This document shows, piece by piece, positions 33,841-42,111 of a DNA stretch of 42,111 nucleotides. The notes beneath the pieces were generated by a model. That model searched no databases. It was not told the DNA's origin and saw only the letters and a program-made list of their open reading frames with translations. This DNA comes from Betaproteobacteria bacterium (GTDB lineage Bacteria > Pseudomonadota > Gammaproteobacteria > Burkholderiales > Burkholderiaceae_C), in the NCBI GenBank assembly GCA_009923315.1, contig RFTU01000016.1, positions 1 through 42,111 on the forward strand. The letters run 5' to 3'. The position numbers and the translations under genes were made by a program. Within the stretch, counting starts at the first letter, position 1. Every line of letters begins with the position of its first letter.

Positions 33841-35537
33841 CCGACATGCGCCGCACCCTGCTGTGGGTGATCTTCACGATGTCCCTGGTGTTGCTGTGGG
33901 ACGCCTGGCAAAAGCACAACGGGCAGCCCTCGATGTTCTCCCCCGCGCCAGCCAAGACGGCCGCACCGGCGCCCGGGGCCGCAGGTGGCCCCGCGCCGAC
34001 CGCTACGCCCGCCGCCACGGGTGGTGGCGTGCCCACGCCGGCGGCGGTTGCCACCGGCGGCGCAGCGCCCGCCTTGCCCAGTGGCGCGCCGGCGGCGGCG
34101 GCCCAAACGGTTACGGTGACCACCGACGTGGTCAGGGCCACCTTCAGCACCCGCGGGGGTGAGCTCCAGAAGCTCGAACTCTTGCGCCACCGGGATCCCG
34201 AGGTGGCCGACCGTCAGGTGGTCCTGTTCGATCAGTCGCCCCAGCGCGTGTACCTGGCCCAAACCGGCCTGATCACCAACCAGCCGGGCGTGGCCTTGCC
34301 CAACCATCTGAGCACGCTGCAGCTGACCAGCACCCAGACCGAGCTCAAGGACGGCGAGTCCAGCGTGCAGGTGCGCTTTGAAACGCCCGACGCCGCAGCG
34401 GGCGTGAAGCTGACCAAAACCTATACCCTCAAGCGAGGCGACTACACCATCGGGGTCCAGCATCAGGTGGCCAATGCCGGCGCGGCGGCGGTGGAGCCGC
34501 AGCTGTACCTGCAGCTGGTGCGCGATGGCAACCCGCCCCCGGGCGAGTCGGCCTTCTACTTCACCTTCACCGGCCCAGCCCTGTACACCGAGGCCAAGAA
34601 GTTCCAGAAGCTGGACTTCAAGGACATCGAAAAGAACAAGGCCGACCACGAGAAGGCCGCCGACAACGGCTGGGTGGCCATGGTGCAGCACTACTTCGCC
34701 TCGGCCTGGATCGTGGGTGAACGCCAGCCCCGCGAATTCCGCACCGCCAAGGTGGGCGACAACCTGTATTCGATCGCCACGGTGGTGCCGCTGGGCAGCG
34801 TGGCTCCGGGGGCCAGCGTAGCCCACGAGGCTCGCCTGTTCGCGGGCCCGCAGGAAGAGAAGAAGCTGGCCGAGCTGGCCCCGGGCCTGGAGCTGGTCAA
34901 GGACTACGGTTGGTTCACCGTGCTGGCCAAGCCCCTGTTCTGGCTGTTGGACAGGCTGTATGGCGTCATCGGCAACTGGGGCTGGGCCATTGTGGCCCTG
35001 GTGTTCCTGCTCAAGGCCGCGTTCTATTGGCTCAATGCCAGCGCCTACCGCAGCATGGGCAAGATGAAGGCCATCAACCCGCGCATCATGGAGCTGCGAG
35101 AGCGGATGAAGGACAAGCCCCAGCAGATGCAGCAGGAGATGATGCGCATCTACAAGGAAGAAAAGGTCAACCCCTTGGGCGGCTGCCTGCCGATCCTGGT
35201 GCAGATGCCCTTCTTCATCGCGCTGTACTGGGTGCTCTTGTCCAGCGTGGAAATGCGCAATGCCCCGTGGTTGGGCTGGATCACCGACTTGGCCGCCAAG
35301 GACCCCTACTTCATCCTGCCGCTGCTGATGACGGCGTCCTCCTTGCTGCAGACCTGGTTGAACCCAACGCCGCCAGACCCGGTGCAGGCCAAGTTGATGT
35401 GGATCATGCCCATTGCGTTTTCCTTCATGTTCTTCTTCTTCCCGGCCGGCCTGGTCCTGTACTGGCTGACCAACAACATCCTGTCCATTGCACAGCAGTG
35501 GATGATCAACAAGCAGTTGGGTGTGTTGGGCAAGTAG
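33837..35537 (+). CDS. yidC: Membrane protein insertase YidC
   Basis: Inserts and folds inner-membrane proteins, alone or with SecYEG; 566 residues. It has an N-terminal membrane anchor (residues about 6-23, LLWVIFTMSLVLLWDAW), then an Ala/Pro/Gly-rich linker (about 35-90), the large periplasmic beta-sandwich domain (about 95-330) and the conserved C-terminal core of five helices from about 350 (DYGWFTVLAKPLFWLL, NWGWAIVALVFLLKA, GGCLPILVQMPFFIALYWVL). The low-complexity linker is longer than in E. coli (548 residues overall). It is followed by mnmE after six bases. Confidence 0.96.
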   Translation: MTDMRRTLLWVIFTMSLVLLWDAWQKHNGQPSMFSPAPAKTAAPAPGAAGGPAPTATPAATGGGVPTPAAVATGGAAPALPSGAPAAAAQTVTVTTDVVRATFSTRGGELQKLELLRHRDPEVADRQVVLFDQSPQRVYLAQTGLITNQPGVALPNHLSTLQLTSTQTELKDGESSVQVRFETPDAAAGVKLTKTYTLKRGDYTIGVQHQVANAGAAAVEPQLYLQLVRDGNPPPGESAFYFTFTGPALYTEAKKFQKLDFKDIEKNKADHEKAADNGWVAMVQHYFASAWIVGERQPREFRTAKVGDNLYSIATVVPLGSVAPGASVAHEARLFAGPQEEKKLAELAPGLELVKDYGWFTVLAKPLFWLLDRLYGVIGNWGWAIVALVFLLKAAFYWLNASAYRSMGKMKAINPRIMELRERMKDKPQQMQQEMMRIYKEEKVNPLGGCLPILVQMPFFIALYWVLLSSVEMRNAPWLGWITDLAAKDPYFILPLLMTASSLLQTWLNPTPPDPVQAKLMWIMPIAFSFMFFFFPAGLVLYWLTNNILSIAQQWMINKQLGVLGK

Positions 35538-35543
35538 TGCGCG

Positions 35544-36962
35544 ATGCTTCCGCGGGACCAGGACCCCATCGTGGCGGTGGCCACTGCGCCGGGGCGTGGT
35601 GCCGTGGGTATCGTGCGCGTATCGGGCTTCGGGTTGATGCCCCTGGCGCGGGCCCTGTGTGGCCAAGCCCTCAAGCCGCGGCACGCCACCTACACGCCCT
35701 TTCTTGATGGGGCGGGACAGCCCATCGACCAGGGGCTGGCCTTGTTCTTTGAGGCGCCGCATTCCTACACCGGCGAAGAGGTGCTCGAACTGCAGGCCCA
35801 CGGCGGGCCGGTGGTGCTCCAGATGCTGGTGCAGCGTTGTTTGGACGCAGCGGCCTCGCCGGGTGGGGACCACGCCACGCGGGCGCTGCCGGGGCTGCGC
35901 CTGGCAGAGCCGGGTGAATTCACCCGCCGCGCCTTCCTGAACGACAAGTTGGACCTGATCCAGGCGGAGGCGGTGGCCGATCTGATCGATGCGGGCACGC
36001 AGGCCGCGGCGCGATCGGCGGCGCTGTCGCTGCGGGGCGCGTTTTCGGCCCGCATCGATGACCTGGCGCAGCGCCTGCTGCACCTTCGCATGCTGGTGGA
36101 GGCCACGCTGGACTTTCCGGAGGAGGAGATGGACTTCCTTCAGAAGGCCGACGCACAAGGCCAACTGGAGGGCATTGAATCGGCGCTGATGGGGGTGATG
36201 GCTCAAACGCGCCAAGGGGTTCTGTTGCGAGAGGGCCTGCGGGTGGTGATCGCCGGCCAACCCAATGTGGGCAAGAGTTCGCTGCTCAATGCGCTGGCCG
36301 GGCAGGAGGTGGCCATCGTGACACCGATCGCCGGCACGACACGCGACCGTATCGAACAGGCCCTGCAGGTGGAGGGCGTGCCCATTCACGTGGTCGACAC
36401 CGCCGGCTTGCGAGAAGCCCATCAGGCCACCGATGAGATCGAGCGCATCGGCATCGAGCGCAGCTGGGAGGCCATACGCAGCGCCGACGCGGTGCTGTTG
36501 GTGCATGATCTGTCGCGCAGCGGGCAGCCGGCGTACGCCGCCGCGGATGCGGCCATCGTCGGCCAGCTTCAGACGCACGGCGTCGCCTCAGACCGCCTGC
36601 TGGCGGTGTTCAACAAATCCGATGCGGTGGCACAGCCGCCCACCGTGCCGGGTGCGCTGCTGGTGTCAGCCCACACCGGATTCGGCCTGGATGCGCTCAA
36701 GCGGGCCCTGTTGGAGCGGGCCGGTTGGCAGGCGCTGCCCGAGGGCGTGGCCATTGCGCGCACCCGGCACCTGCAAGCGCTGCAGCGCTGCGCCGAGCAT
36801 CTCGGGCTGGCGCAGGCCGAGTTGCACAGCGGCACGCCGGCCCTGGACCTGTTGGCCGAAGAGTTGCGCTGGGCCCATCAGGCCCTGGGCGAAATCACCG
36901 GCCAGGTCAGTGCTGACGATCTGCTGGGCGTGATCTTCTCGAGCTTTTGCATCGGGAAGTAG
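35544..36962 (+). CDS. mnmE: tRNA modification GTPase MnmE
   Basis: With MnmG it installs the 5-aminomethyl-type group on wobble uridine 34 of several tRNAs; 472 residues. The N-terminal tetrahydrofolate-binding domain begins [22 protein letters not shown]. The G domain has Walker [10 protein letters not shown] (238-246), IAGTTRD (G2), DTAG (G3) and NKSD (G4). The C-terminal catalytic motif is CIGK (Cys469). A loop around [15 protein letters not shown] makes the N-terminal domain somewhat longer than in E. coli (454). It converges on the exported lyase gene. Confidence 0.97.
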   Translation: MLPRDQDPIVAVATAPGRGAVGIVRVSGFGLMPLARALCGQALKPRHATYTPFLDGAGQPIDQGLALFFEAPHSYTGEEVLELQAHGGPVVLQMLVQRCLDAAASPGGDHATRALPGLRLAEPGEFTRRAFLNDKLDLIQAEAVADLIDAGTQAAARSAALSLRGAFSARIDDLAQRLLHLRMLVEATLDFPEEEMDFLQKADAQGQLEGIESALMGVMAQTRQGVLLREGLRVVIAGQPNVGKSSLLNALAGQEVAIVTPIAGTTRDRIEQALQVEGVPIHVVDTAGLREAHQATDEIERIGIERSWEAIRSADAVLLVHDLSRSGQPAYAAADAAIVGQLQTHGVASDRLLAVFNKSDAVAQPPTVPGALLVSAHTGFGLDALKRALLERAGWQALPEGVAIARTRHLQALQRCAEHLGLAQAELHSGTPALDLLAEELRWAHQALGEITGQVSADDLLGVIFSSFCIGK

Positions 36963-36971
36963 CCGGCGGCC

Positions 36972-38591
36972 TCAAGGGGCCATCAGCTTGCCGAAGCTCG
37001 CATTGAGTCCGGCCTCGGCTTGCGCCAGTGCGGCCAACCGTTGCTTGAGCCACTCCTCGTCTTGCTTCAGGGTTTGCCGAGCCGCCTGCAGCATGCGCTG
37101 CACCTCCGCCGGTTGCGGGCCACCCACGCCCACGCGGGTTCGGACCATGTCCTCGTGCGACAGCGCCTGTTTGAACTGCGCAGCCGACAACGGCAGCGCC
37201 GCGGGCTGCACACCAAACCGTGCGGCCGCCGCCGAGTACAGCGGCAGGGCGTCCTCGTAGGGGAACTGATCGGGCTTCCAGCCCTTCTCGCGCGCCTTGT
37301 TCACCACGGCCGTGGCAAAGGCATGCCCGACCCGAAAAGGAACACCGCTGACGCGCTGCAGCGTGTCGGCCAATTCGGAAGAGGTGGTCCAGTCGCCGCG
37401 CAGTTCATCCAGCGCACGCTCGGGGTTCAGGCGCAGGGACTTCATCACCCGCACGGTTTGCTCCAGCAGTTCGACGGTGTACAGGAAGTTTCGCGCCTGT
37501 GTCCAGGCGTCCTTGTAGTCGGTCATGCCGGGGTTCACGTTGTGGGCCCGGAGCGTCATCCAGTGCGAAGCGGCCACCACATCCGAGGCTTTGGCCCGCG
37601 CGCTCATGATCACGCCCGGGTTCTGCTTTTGCGGCATGGCACTGCTGGTGTAGGTGGAGCCCGCTTCCAGCAGCAACCAGGGGCTGCTCTGGTGGTACTG
37701 GGTGTGCACGTCTTCCAATAGCGCGCCGATGCGCACGGCGGTGTTGCTGACGATTGCACTGGCCTCCAGCGGCACGTCGTAGGTGATGATCTGCCCGGCA
37801 TCCAGCGAGTTCACCACCAGGCCGTCGAAGCCCAAGAGTTGCGCCAGGCGTGGGCGGTCCAGCGGCCAGGCCGAGTTGGCCAGCACAGCAGTGCCCATGG
37901 GACTGAGGTTCAGGCGGGCGTAGAGCTCACGGATGCGGGCCGAGTCCCGCGCGAAGGAGTCGGCAAAGGCCAGCAGGTAGTGTCCGTAGGTGATGGGTTG
38001 CGCCTGCACGCCGTTGGTATAGGCCGGCACATAGGTGTCCTTGTGCTGATCGGCGATGTCCAAGAGGGTCTTGCGCAGCATCAGCAGGCGGTCGGCCACA
38101 TCCATCACCGCGGTGCGCAGGCGCGACACGCGCACGGTGGCCATGATGTCCTGTCGGCTACGCCCGGCGTGGATGAAGGTGGCTTCGGGCCCGGCCTTCT
38201 CGGCGATGATGTTTTCAATCTGAAGGTAGTCGGTGGGCCGCTTGCCACCGGGCTTGCTCGCCTGCGCCACCGCGTGCTGGATGCCCTCGGCAACGCGCGC
38301 GGCTGAGGCCTTTTCCAGCAGTCCGCGCTCGTGCAGCATCACGGTGCTGGCCATGTTGATGCGGTTGGTCCAGTAGAAGACATCCTGCAATTCGGCCGTC
38401 TTGCTCGTCTCGGTCTTCGACACCTCACCCCGCACCCGCGCCGCCTCAGCCAGGCACTCCGCGGTGGTGCGGCACGGCACATCCTTGATGTCGGCGGCGT
38501 GCACGGCCCCGAACAGGCTGGTGATCACCACCCAAGCGGCCGTCAGCGGTACCGCGGTATGGTTCGGTTTGTAGGGTGGGCGAAGCGTCAT
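36972..38591 (-). CDS. Exported argininosuccinate lyase/fumarase-superfamily protein
   Basis: 539 residues. Residues 1 to about 32 form a probable Sec signal peptide (hydrophobic TAAWVVITSLFGAVHA, cut before AD), which is unusual because this superfamily is normally cytoplasmic. The mature part has HAGRSRQD (141-148; argininosuccinate lyases have HTGRSRND-like) and the family signature GSTYTSSAMPQKQNP (311-325) with the flexible-loop Ser316/317 and Lys322. These motifs suggest a real beta-elimination lyase rather than a dead relative. The C-terminal 100 residues (helical, Gln/Ala-rich) exceed the usual length of about 460. No arginine-biosynthesis gene lies near. Substrate and periplasmic location are inferred. 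Confidence 0.8.
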   Translation of the reverse strand: MTLRPPYKPNHTAVPLTAAWVVITSLFGAVHAADIKDVPCRTTAECLAEAARVRGEVSKTETSKTAELQDVFYWTNRINMASTVMLHERGLLEKASAARVAEGIQHAVAQASKPGGKRPTDYLQIENIIAEKAGPEATFIHAGRSRQDIMATVRVSRLRTAVMDVADRLLMLRKTLLDIADQHKDTYVPAYTNGVQAQPITYGHYLLAFADSFARDSARIRELYARLNLSPMGTAVLANSAWPLDRPRLAQLLGFDGLVVNSLDAGQIITYDVPLEASAIVSNTAVRIGALLEDVHTQYHQSSPWLLLEAGSTYTSSAMPQKQNPGVIMSARAKASDVVAASHWMTLRAHNVNPGMTDYKDAWTQARNFLYTVELLEQTVRVMKSLRLNPERALDELRGDWTTSSELADTLQRVSGVPFRVGHAFATAVVNKAREKGWKPDQFPYEDALPLYSAAAARFGVQPAALPLSAAQFKQALSHEDMVRTRVGVGGPQPAEVQRMLQAARQTLKQDEEWLKQRLAALAQAEAGLNASFGKLMAP

Positions 38592-38628
38592 GGCGGCGTC
38601 GGTCGAGTCAACAGGGCCCCCACTCTAA

Positions 38629-38649
38629 GGGCCGCCTTCGCAGCGGCCC
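38629..38649. repeat. Perfect stem-loop in lyase/YhgE divergent gap
   Basis: GGGCCGC (38629-38635) and GCGGCCC (38643-38649) with a 7-base loop, 38 bases upstream of the exported lyase start. It could be an operator or a 5' leader hairpin. I see no clear promoter in this 197-base gap. Confidence 0.35.
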
Positions 38650-38788
38650 CCACCGGGAAACCCGTACAGCCCCTTGCGCGCCGGCCCGGGCGATACTGTG
38701 ACAGCAGGCCTCTTGGTGGGCCACGCACCCTTGGCACGCGCCACCGCACAACCCCGCCCCCACAACAGGCCCTCCCGAACACCGCACC

Positions 38789-40735
38789 ATGCTTCAGACC
38801 TTGCGGAACCTGCTTCGCGAGACAGCCGATGTGGCCCGTGCCGACCTGGGGCTGCTCCATCGATTTCCCCGGCTGCGCTGGGTGTTGCCGGCCATCGTGG
38901 TGATCCCGGCCTTGTATGCCTTCATCTATCTGGATTCGGTGTGGGACCCCGCCAGTCGCACCGGCGCCTTGCCGGTGGCCATCGTGAACCTCGATGAAGG
39001 CGCCGCCGTAGGCGAGCAGCGGATTGACCTGGGCCAGGAACTCGTCCTCACCCTGGAGTCACGTCGCAACTTCGACTACCACCTGCTGACCGATCCTTCT
39101 CAGGCGCGACAGCGGGTTCGCTCGGGTCGTTATGTGTTCGCGCTCATCATTCCGCAGGACTTTTCCTTGGCCGCGGTGGCCCCCTCAAAGCCGGGCTCCG
39201 GTTCTCTGGTGGTCTTCGCTTCGGAAGGCAACAACTATGTGGGCGCGGGCTTCGCGCGGCGCTTTGCCAGCGAGTTGGGACATCAGGTCAACGAATCCTT
39301 GAACGAGCGCCGCTGGTCCATCGTGTTGGGCAACACCGCGAGTTCACGCGACCGTTTGCAGCAGTGGCGCGACGGCATGGCCGCCTTGCGCGAAGGGGCC
39401 ATCGAGCTCGAAGCGGGCTTGGGCAGCTTGCGCCAGGGCGCCGCTCCGATCGCCCAAGGTGCGGCACGGTTGCAGGAAGTCGCCTCGGGCGGTGCCGACT
39501 CGATCCGCCAGACCGGCCAAGCCCTTCGGGCGCTGGAGGCTCGACGGCCTGCGCCGGCCGACCTGTCCGCGCTCAGGGACGGGGTGGGCCGCTTGAACGC
39601 GGGACATGCCGACTTGCAGCGCGGCTTGACTCGTCTGGAAGACGGCGCCAGCGAGCTCACCGCGGGCATCGTGTCGTGGCGCGCCGACGTGGCACCCATT
39701 CCCTTGTTGGGCGACCGTGCCCTGGAGAGCACCGAGCCGCTCTTGGGTGGGGCCACCACCTTGCGGGCGGGCGTTGGTCTGGCCCGTGAATCCAGTGGAC
39801 TGCTGGCGCTGAGCATGGCCGAGTTGGGCCTGGGGGTGACGCAGTTGGTGGATGGTCTGTCGGCCCAGGCCGCGGGTGTTTCGGCCCTGTCGGCGCGCTT
39901 GCCCTCGGACGATCGACTGGACGAGGCGGTGGCAGGAAGCCGGGCCCTGGCCGAGTCGACCGCGCAAGCGCGAGAGGCCAGCGCGGCCCTTCACAAGGGT
40001 TCGTTGCGATTGGCCAGTGGGATGGACACCCTGTACAAGGCCCTACCCGCCTCACTGGAGGGCCCCCAGGGCAGCGCATCGGGGCTGGCCGCCACGGTGG
40101 AGCCGCGTTTGGAAATCGACGCGCCGGTGCCCAACAACGGCATGGGCTTCTTGCCCAACTTCATTCCGGTGGCGCTGTGGCTGGGTGCGGTGATGACGGC
40201 CTTTGTCTTTCACCTCAGGCGCCTTCCCCGGCGGGTGCAACCGTACTCCTCCTGGTCCCTTCTGCTGGGCAAGATGGGTGTGCTGGGGGGTATCAACCTG
40301 GCGCAGGCGGCCTGCGTGCTCCTGATGTGCCAACTGCTTCTGGGGCTGCAGCCCGTGCACGCCACGGGGTTGGCACTGACCATGGCCTGCAGCGCCATCA
40401 CCTTCATGCTCTTGATCCTCTTGCTGGTTCGCTTGTTGGGTGATGCGGGCAAGGGCGCGGCCCTGGTCCTGCTGATCGTGCAGCTGTCCGCGGCCGGTGG
40501 CGTGATGCCGATCGAATTGACAAGCGAGTTCTACGCGGCCATCAGCCCTTGGCTGCCCTTCACCTGGTCGGTTCGGGCGGTGCGCGCCAGCGCCTTTGGG
40601 GCCTTTGGCGACGAATGGGGATCGGCCTTGGGGGTGCTCCTGGTGTTCACTGGCGCGTTCGCCTTGCTGCTGTTGTGGGTCGGCCGTTGGCGCTTCGTGC
40701 CGGATGAGGAGCACCGGCCCGCGATGGATGTCTGA
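38789..40735 (+). CDS. YhgE/Pip family membrane protein
   Basis: 648 residues. The N-terminal membrane helix (residues about 30-52, LRWVLPAIVVIPALYAFIYLDSVWDP) is followed by the family's periplasmic opening (LPVAIVNLDEGAAV, SGRYVFALIIPQDFS). A long, mostly helical periplasmic region (about 180-430) has repeated heptad-like Leu/Ala patterns. The C-terminal five or six membrane helices belong to the ABC-2-type permease superfamily (about 450-635). YhgE/Pip proteins were first known from Gram-positive bacteria as phage receptors and type VII-related factors; proteobacterial members are little studied. It is divergent from the exported lyase and convergent with ureG. Confidence 0.85.
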   Translation: MLQTLRNLLRETADVARADLGLLHRFPRLRWVLPAIVVIPALYAFIYLDSVWDPASRTGALPVAIVNLDEGAAVGEQRIDLGQELVLTLESRRNFDYHLLTDPSQARQRVRSGRYVFALIIPQDFSLAAVAPSKPGSGSLVVFASEGNNYVGAGFARRFASELGHQVNESLNERRWSIVLGNTASSRDRLQQWRDGMAALREGAIELEAGLGSLRQGAAPIAQGAARLQEVASGGADSIRQTGQALRALEARRPAPADLSALRDGVGRLNAGHADLQRGLTRLEDGASELTAGIVSWRADVAPIPLLGDRALESTEPLLGGATTLRAGVGLARESSGLLALSMAELGLGVTQLVDGLSAQAAGVSALSARLPSDDRLDEAVAGSRALAESTAQAREASAALHKGSLRLASGMDTLYKALPASLEGPQGSASGLAATVEPRLEIDAPVPNNGMGFLPNFIPVALWLGAVMTAFVFHLRRLPRRVQPYSSWSLLLGKMGVLGGINLAQAACVLLMCQLLLGLQPVHATGLALTMACSAITFMLLILLLVRLLGDAGKGAALVLLIVQLSAAGGVMPIELTSEFYAAISPWLPFTWSVRAVRASAFGAFGDEWGSALGVLLVFTGAFALLLLWVGRWRFVPDEEHRPAMDV

Positions 40736-40736
40736 A

Positions 40737-40758
40737 CCTGAGCCCGCGTGGGCTTAGG
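40737..40758. terminator. Bidirectional hairpin between YhgE-like gene and ureG
   Basis: CCTGAGCCC pairs with GGGCTTAGG (one G-T pair) around the tetraloop GCGT, directly after the YhgE-like stop and overlapping the ureG stop. It is well placed to end both converging transcripts, though T-runs are absent. Confidence 0.5.
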
Positions 40759-41407
40759 CCAACAGGCCGCGTTGTTCGATGAAGCCGATGACCCGATCCA
40801 GCCCCTGCTGCGTGCGCAGGTTCGTCATCACGTAAGGCCGCCTGCCCTGGTCCTGTGGGCGCATTCGCTCGGTGTCGGCCTTCATGATGTCCAGGTTGGC
40901 GCCCACCAGGGGAGCCAGGTCGATCTTGTTGATCACCAACAGGTCGCTCTTGGTGATGCCGGGGCCACCCTTGCGCGGGATCTTTTCACCACCGGCCACA
41001 TCGATCACGTAGATCGTCAGATCCGAGAGTTCGGGGCTGAAGGTCGCCGCCAGGTTGTCGCCCCCGGATTCGATGAAGACGATGTCGGCATCGGGGTATT
41101 GGCTGAGCATCCGGTCCACCGCCTCCAGGTTGATCGAGGCATCTTCGCGGATGGCGGTGTGCGGGCACCCGCCGGTCTCGACACCCATGATGCGCTCGGG
41201 CTCCAGCGCACCGGCCACCGTCAGCAGACGCTGGTCCTCTTTGGTGTAGATGTCGTTGGTGATCACCACGAGGTTCCAGCGCTCGCGCATGGCCTTGCAC
41301 AGCATTTCCAGCAGGGTGGTCTTGCCGGAGCCCACCGGCCCGCCGATGCCCACACGCAGGGGCGGATGTGTCTTGGTGCGGCCGGGAATGTGGTGCAGGT
41401 GGGGCAT
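40754..41407 (-). CDS. ureG: Urease accessory GTPase UreG
   Basis: SIMIBI-class GTPase that delivers nickel to apo-urease with UreD/UreF; 217 residues. It has an N-terminal His-containing stretch ([15 protein letters not shown]), Walker A GPVGSGKT (residues 23-30), the metal-binding Cys-Pro-His motif in [25 protein letters not shown] and the guanine-specificity motif NKIDLAP. The start ATG 41407 is chosen by homology; the frame is open to 41623 inside ureF. It follows ureF by 35 bases. The structural urease genes are presumably further along the minus strand beyond the window edge. Confidence 0.97.
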   Translation of the reverse strand: MPHLHHIPGRTKTHPPLRVGIGGPVGSGKTTLLEMLCKAMRERWNLVVITNDIYTKEDQRLLTVAGALEPERIMGVETGGCPHTAIREDASINLEAVDRMLSQYPDADIVFIESGGDNLAATFSPELSDLTIYVIDVAGGEKIPRKGGPGITKSDLLVINKIDLAPLVGANLDIMKADTERMRPQDQGRRPYVMTNLRTQQGLDRVIGFIEQRGLLA

Positions 41408-41442
41408 GGTGGTCGGCTCGGTGGGCTCTGTTTGGAAAGGGT

Positions 41443-42111
41443 TCAGGATCGGAACAAGCGCGAGTACTGCTGCTCGTGCTGGGCGCTCAGGATGGCCAGG
41501 CCCGGGGCGTAGGCTTGAGCGTCGGCGGCGCAGCGGCCGAGTGCATCGTCCACGGCCGCGGGCAGTGCATCGGCCAGGGCCTGGAGCACGCGCTGGCCTG
41601 CGGATTGCCCCAGCGGGATGCACTTGATGGCGGCCTGCACCAGGTTCTCGGCCCAGCCGAAACCGTGGGCCAGCAGCACCTCGCGCAGTTCGGCCCCGCT
41701 GAGTGCGCCGGCCAGCGCGAAGGCCACGGGCCAGGTGGGGGCGGGATGCAGGGCTTGCAGCTCGGCCACGCGTGCATCATCCGGTGCGCGCTGGCGCAGC
41801 CAGTCGGCCAGGGAGCGGCCCATCTGCTCGGCCTGCAGGCGAAGCTCGCGGGACTCGCGCGTGTGCAGAACCCAGTCGTTGGCGGCCTTCACGGCCGTGG
41901 CGTTCTCCGTGCGGTCGGTCGTCGTGAAGGCGGCATGCGCGCGCGCCACGGCGGGCCATTCCGACCGCACCAACACGAGTTGCAGCTGGTCGTGCAGCCA
42001 CCGCGCGGCGCTGCCTTCGTCGGTGACCCGGCCTGAGTCCACCGCAGCCTCCAGCCCTTCGGAATAGCTGAATCCCCCCACCGGCAAGGCCGGCGAGGCC
42101 AACCACATCAA
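41443..42111 (-). CDS. ureF: Urease accessory protein UreF, N-terminus cut by window edge
   Basis: Part of the UreD-UreF-UreG complex that activates urease and gates UreG GTPase activity. 222 residues are visible, beginning at the window edge with [28 protein letters not shown], the UreF signature region near the N-terminus. A few N-terminal residues probably lie outside. The C-terminus ends [15 protein letters not shown], as is typical for the family. It is upstream of ureG on the same strand. Confidence 0.93.
   Translation of the reverse strand: MMWLASPALPVGGFSYSEGLEAAVDSGRVTDEGSAARWLHDQLQLVLVRSEWPAVARAHAAFTTTDRTENATAVKAANDWVLHTRESRELRLQAEQMGRSLADWLRQRAPDDARVAELQALHPAPTWPVAFALAGALSGAELREVLLAHGFGWAENLVQAAIKCIPLGQSAGQRVLQALADALPAAVDDALGRCAADAQAYAPGLAILSAQHEQQYSRLFRS

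Noticed and set aside
33831-36578. 915-codon open frame opposite yidC and mnmE
   Set aside because: Spans two unrelated conserved genes on the other strand and has low-complexity Gly/His/Gln sequence, so it is not a gene.

Overview
The window looks like a high-GC chromosomal segment of a beta-proteobacterium, probably order Burkholderiales (Comamonadaceae-like). The reasons are the gene order rnpA-rpmH-dnaA-dnaN-gyrB with yidD-yidC-mnmE, an RnpA with an insertion, and abundant Liv-type transport and CoA-dependent catabolic genes. It spans the likely chromosome origin. I see no tRNA, rRNA, CRISPR array, insertion sequence or phage gene, and no gene-free stretch longer than 300 bases.

Left accessory block (1-14655). 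A CaiB/BaiF CoA-transferase on the minus strand, cut by the window edge, diverges from a tightly packed plus-strand run of twelve genes. The run holds a periplasmic binding protein, LivH1, LivM1, LivG, LivF, LivH2, LivM2, a small exported YtkA-like protein, an SDR oxidoreductase, a glutathione transferase with an extra C-terminal domain, a SnoaL-like protein and a second glutathione transferase. Next come a LysR regulator and a divergent aldehyde dehydrogenase that share a perfect LysR-type palindrome, then a CitE-like lyase. Together this reads as an uptake system wired to a glutathione-dependent catabolic route with aldehyde and CoA-thioester steps. The substrate cannot be read from sequence.

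Middle block (14713-27022). A two-gene RND efflux system (lipoprotein adaptor and pump) precedes the CitE-like gene on the minus strand. A three-gene ABC importer of the ferric-iron/phosphonate/thiamine type ends at an intrinsic terminator. Divergent from it lies an overlapping plus-strand set: a citrate-synthase-like citryl-CoA lyase, an acyl-CoA ligase and an intradiol ring-cleavage dioxygenase.

Core origin block (27038-36962). gyrB, dnaN and dnaA are on the minus strand; rpmH, rnpA, yidD, yidC and mnmE are on the plus strand. Perfect DnaA boxes lie directly against the dnaA start codon, in the dnaA-rpmH gap and inside the rnpA coding sequence. The dnaA-dnaN gap is relatively AT-rich and carries three palindromes.

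Right block (36972-42111). An exported member of the argininosuccinate lyase/fumarase superfamily, a YhgE/Pip-type membrane protein, and the urease accessory genes ureG and ureF (ureF cut by the window edge).
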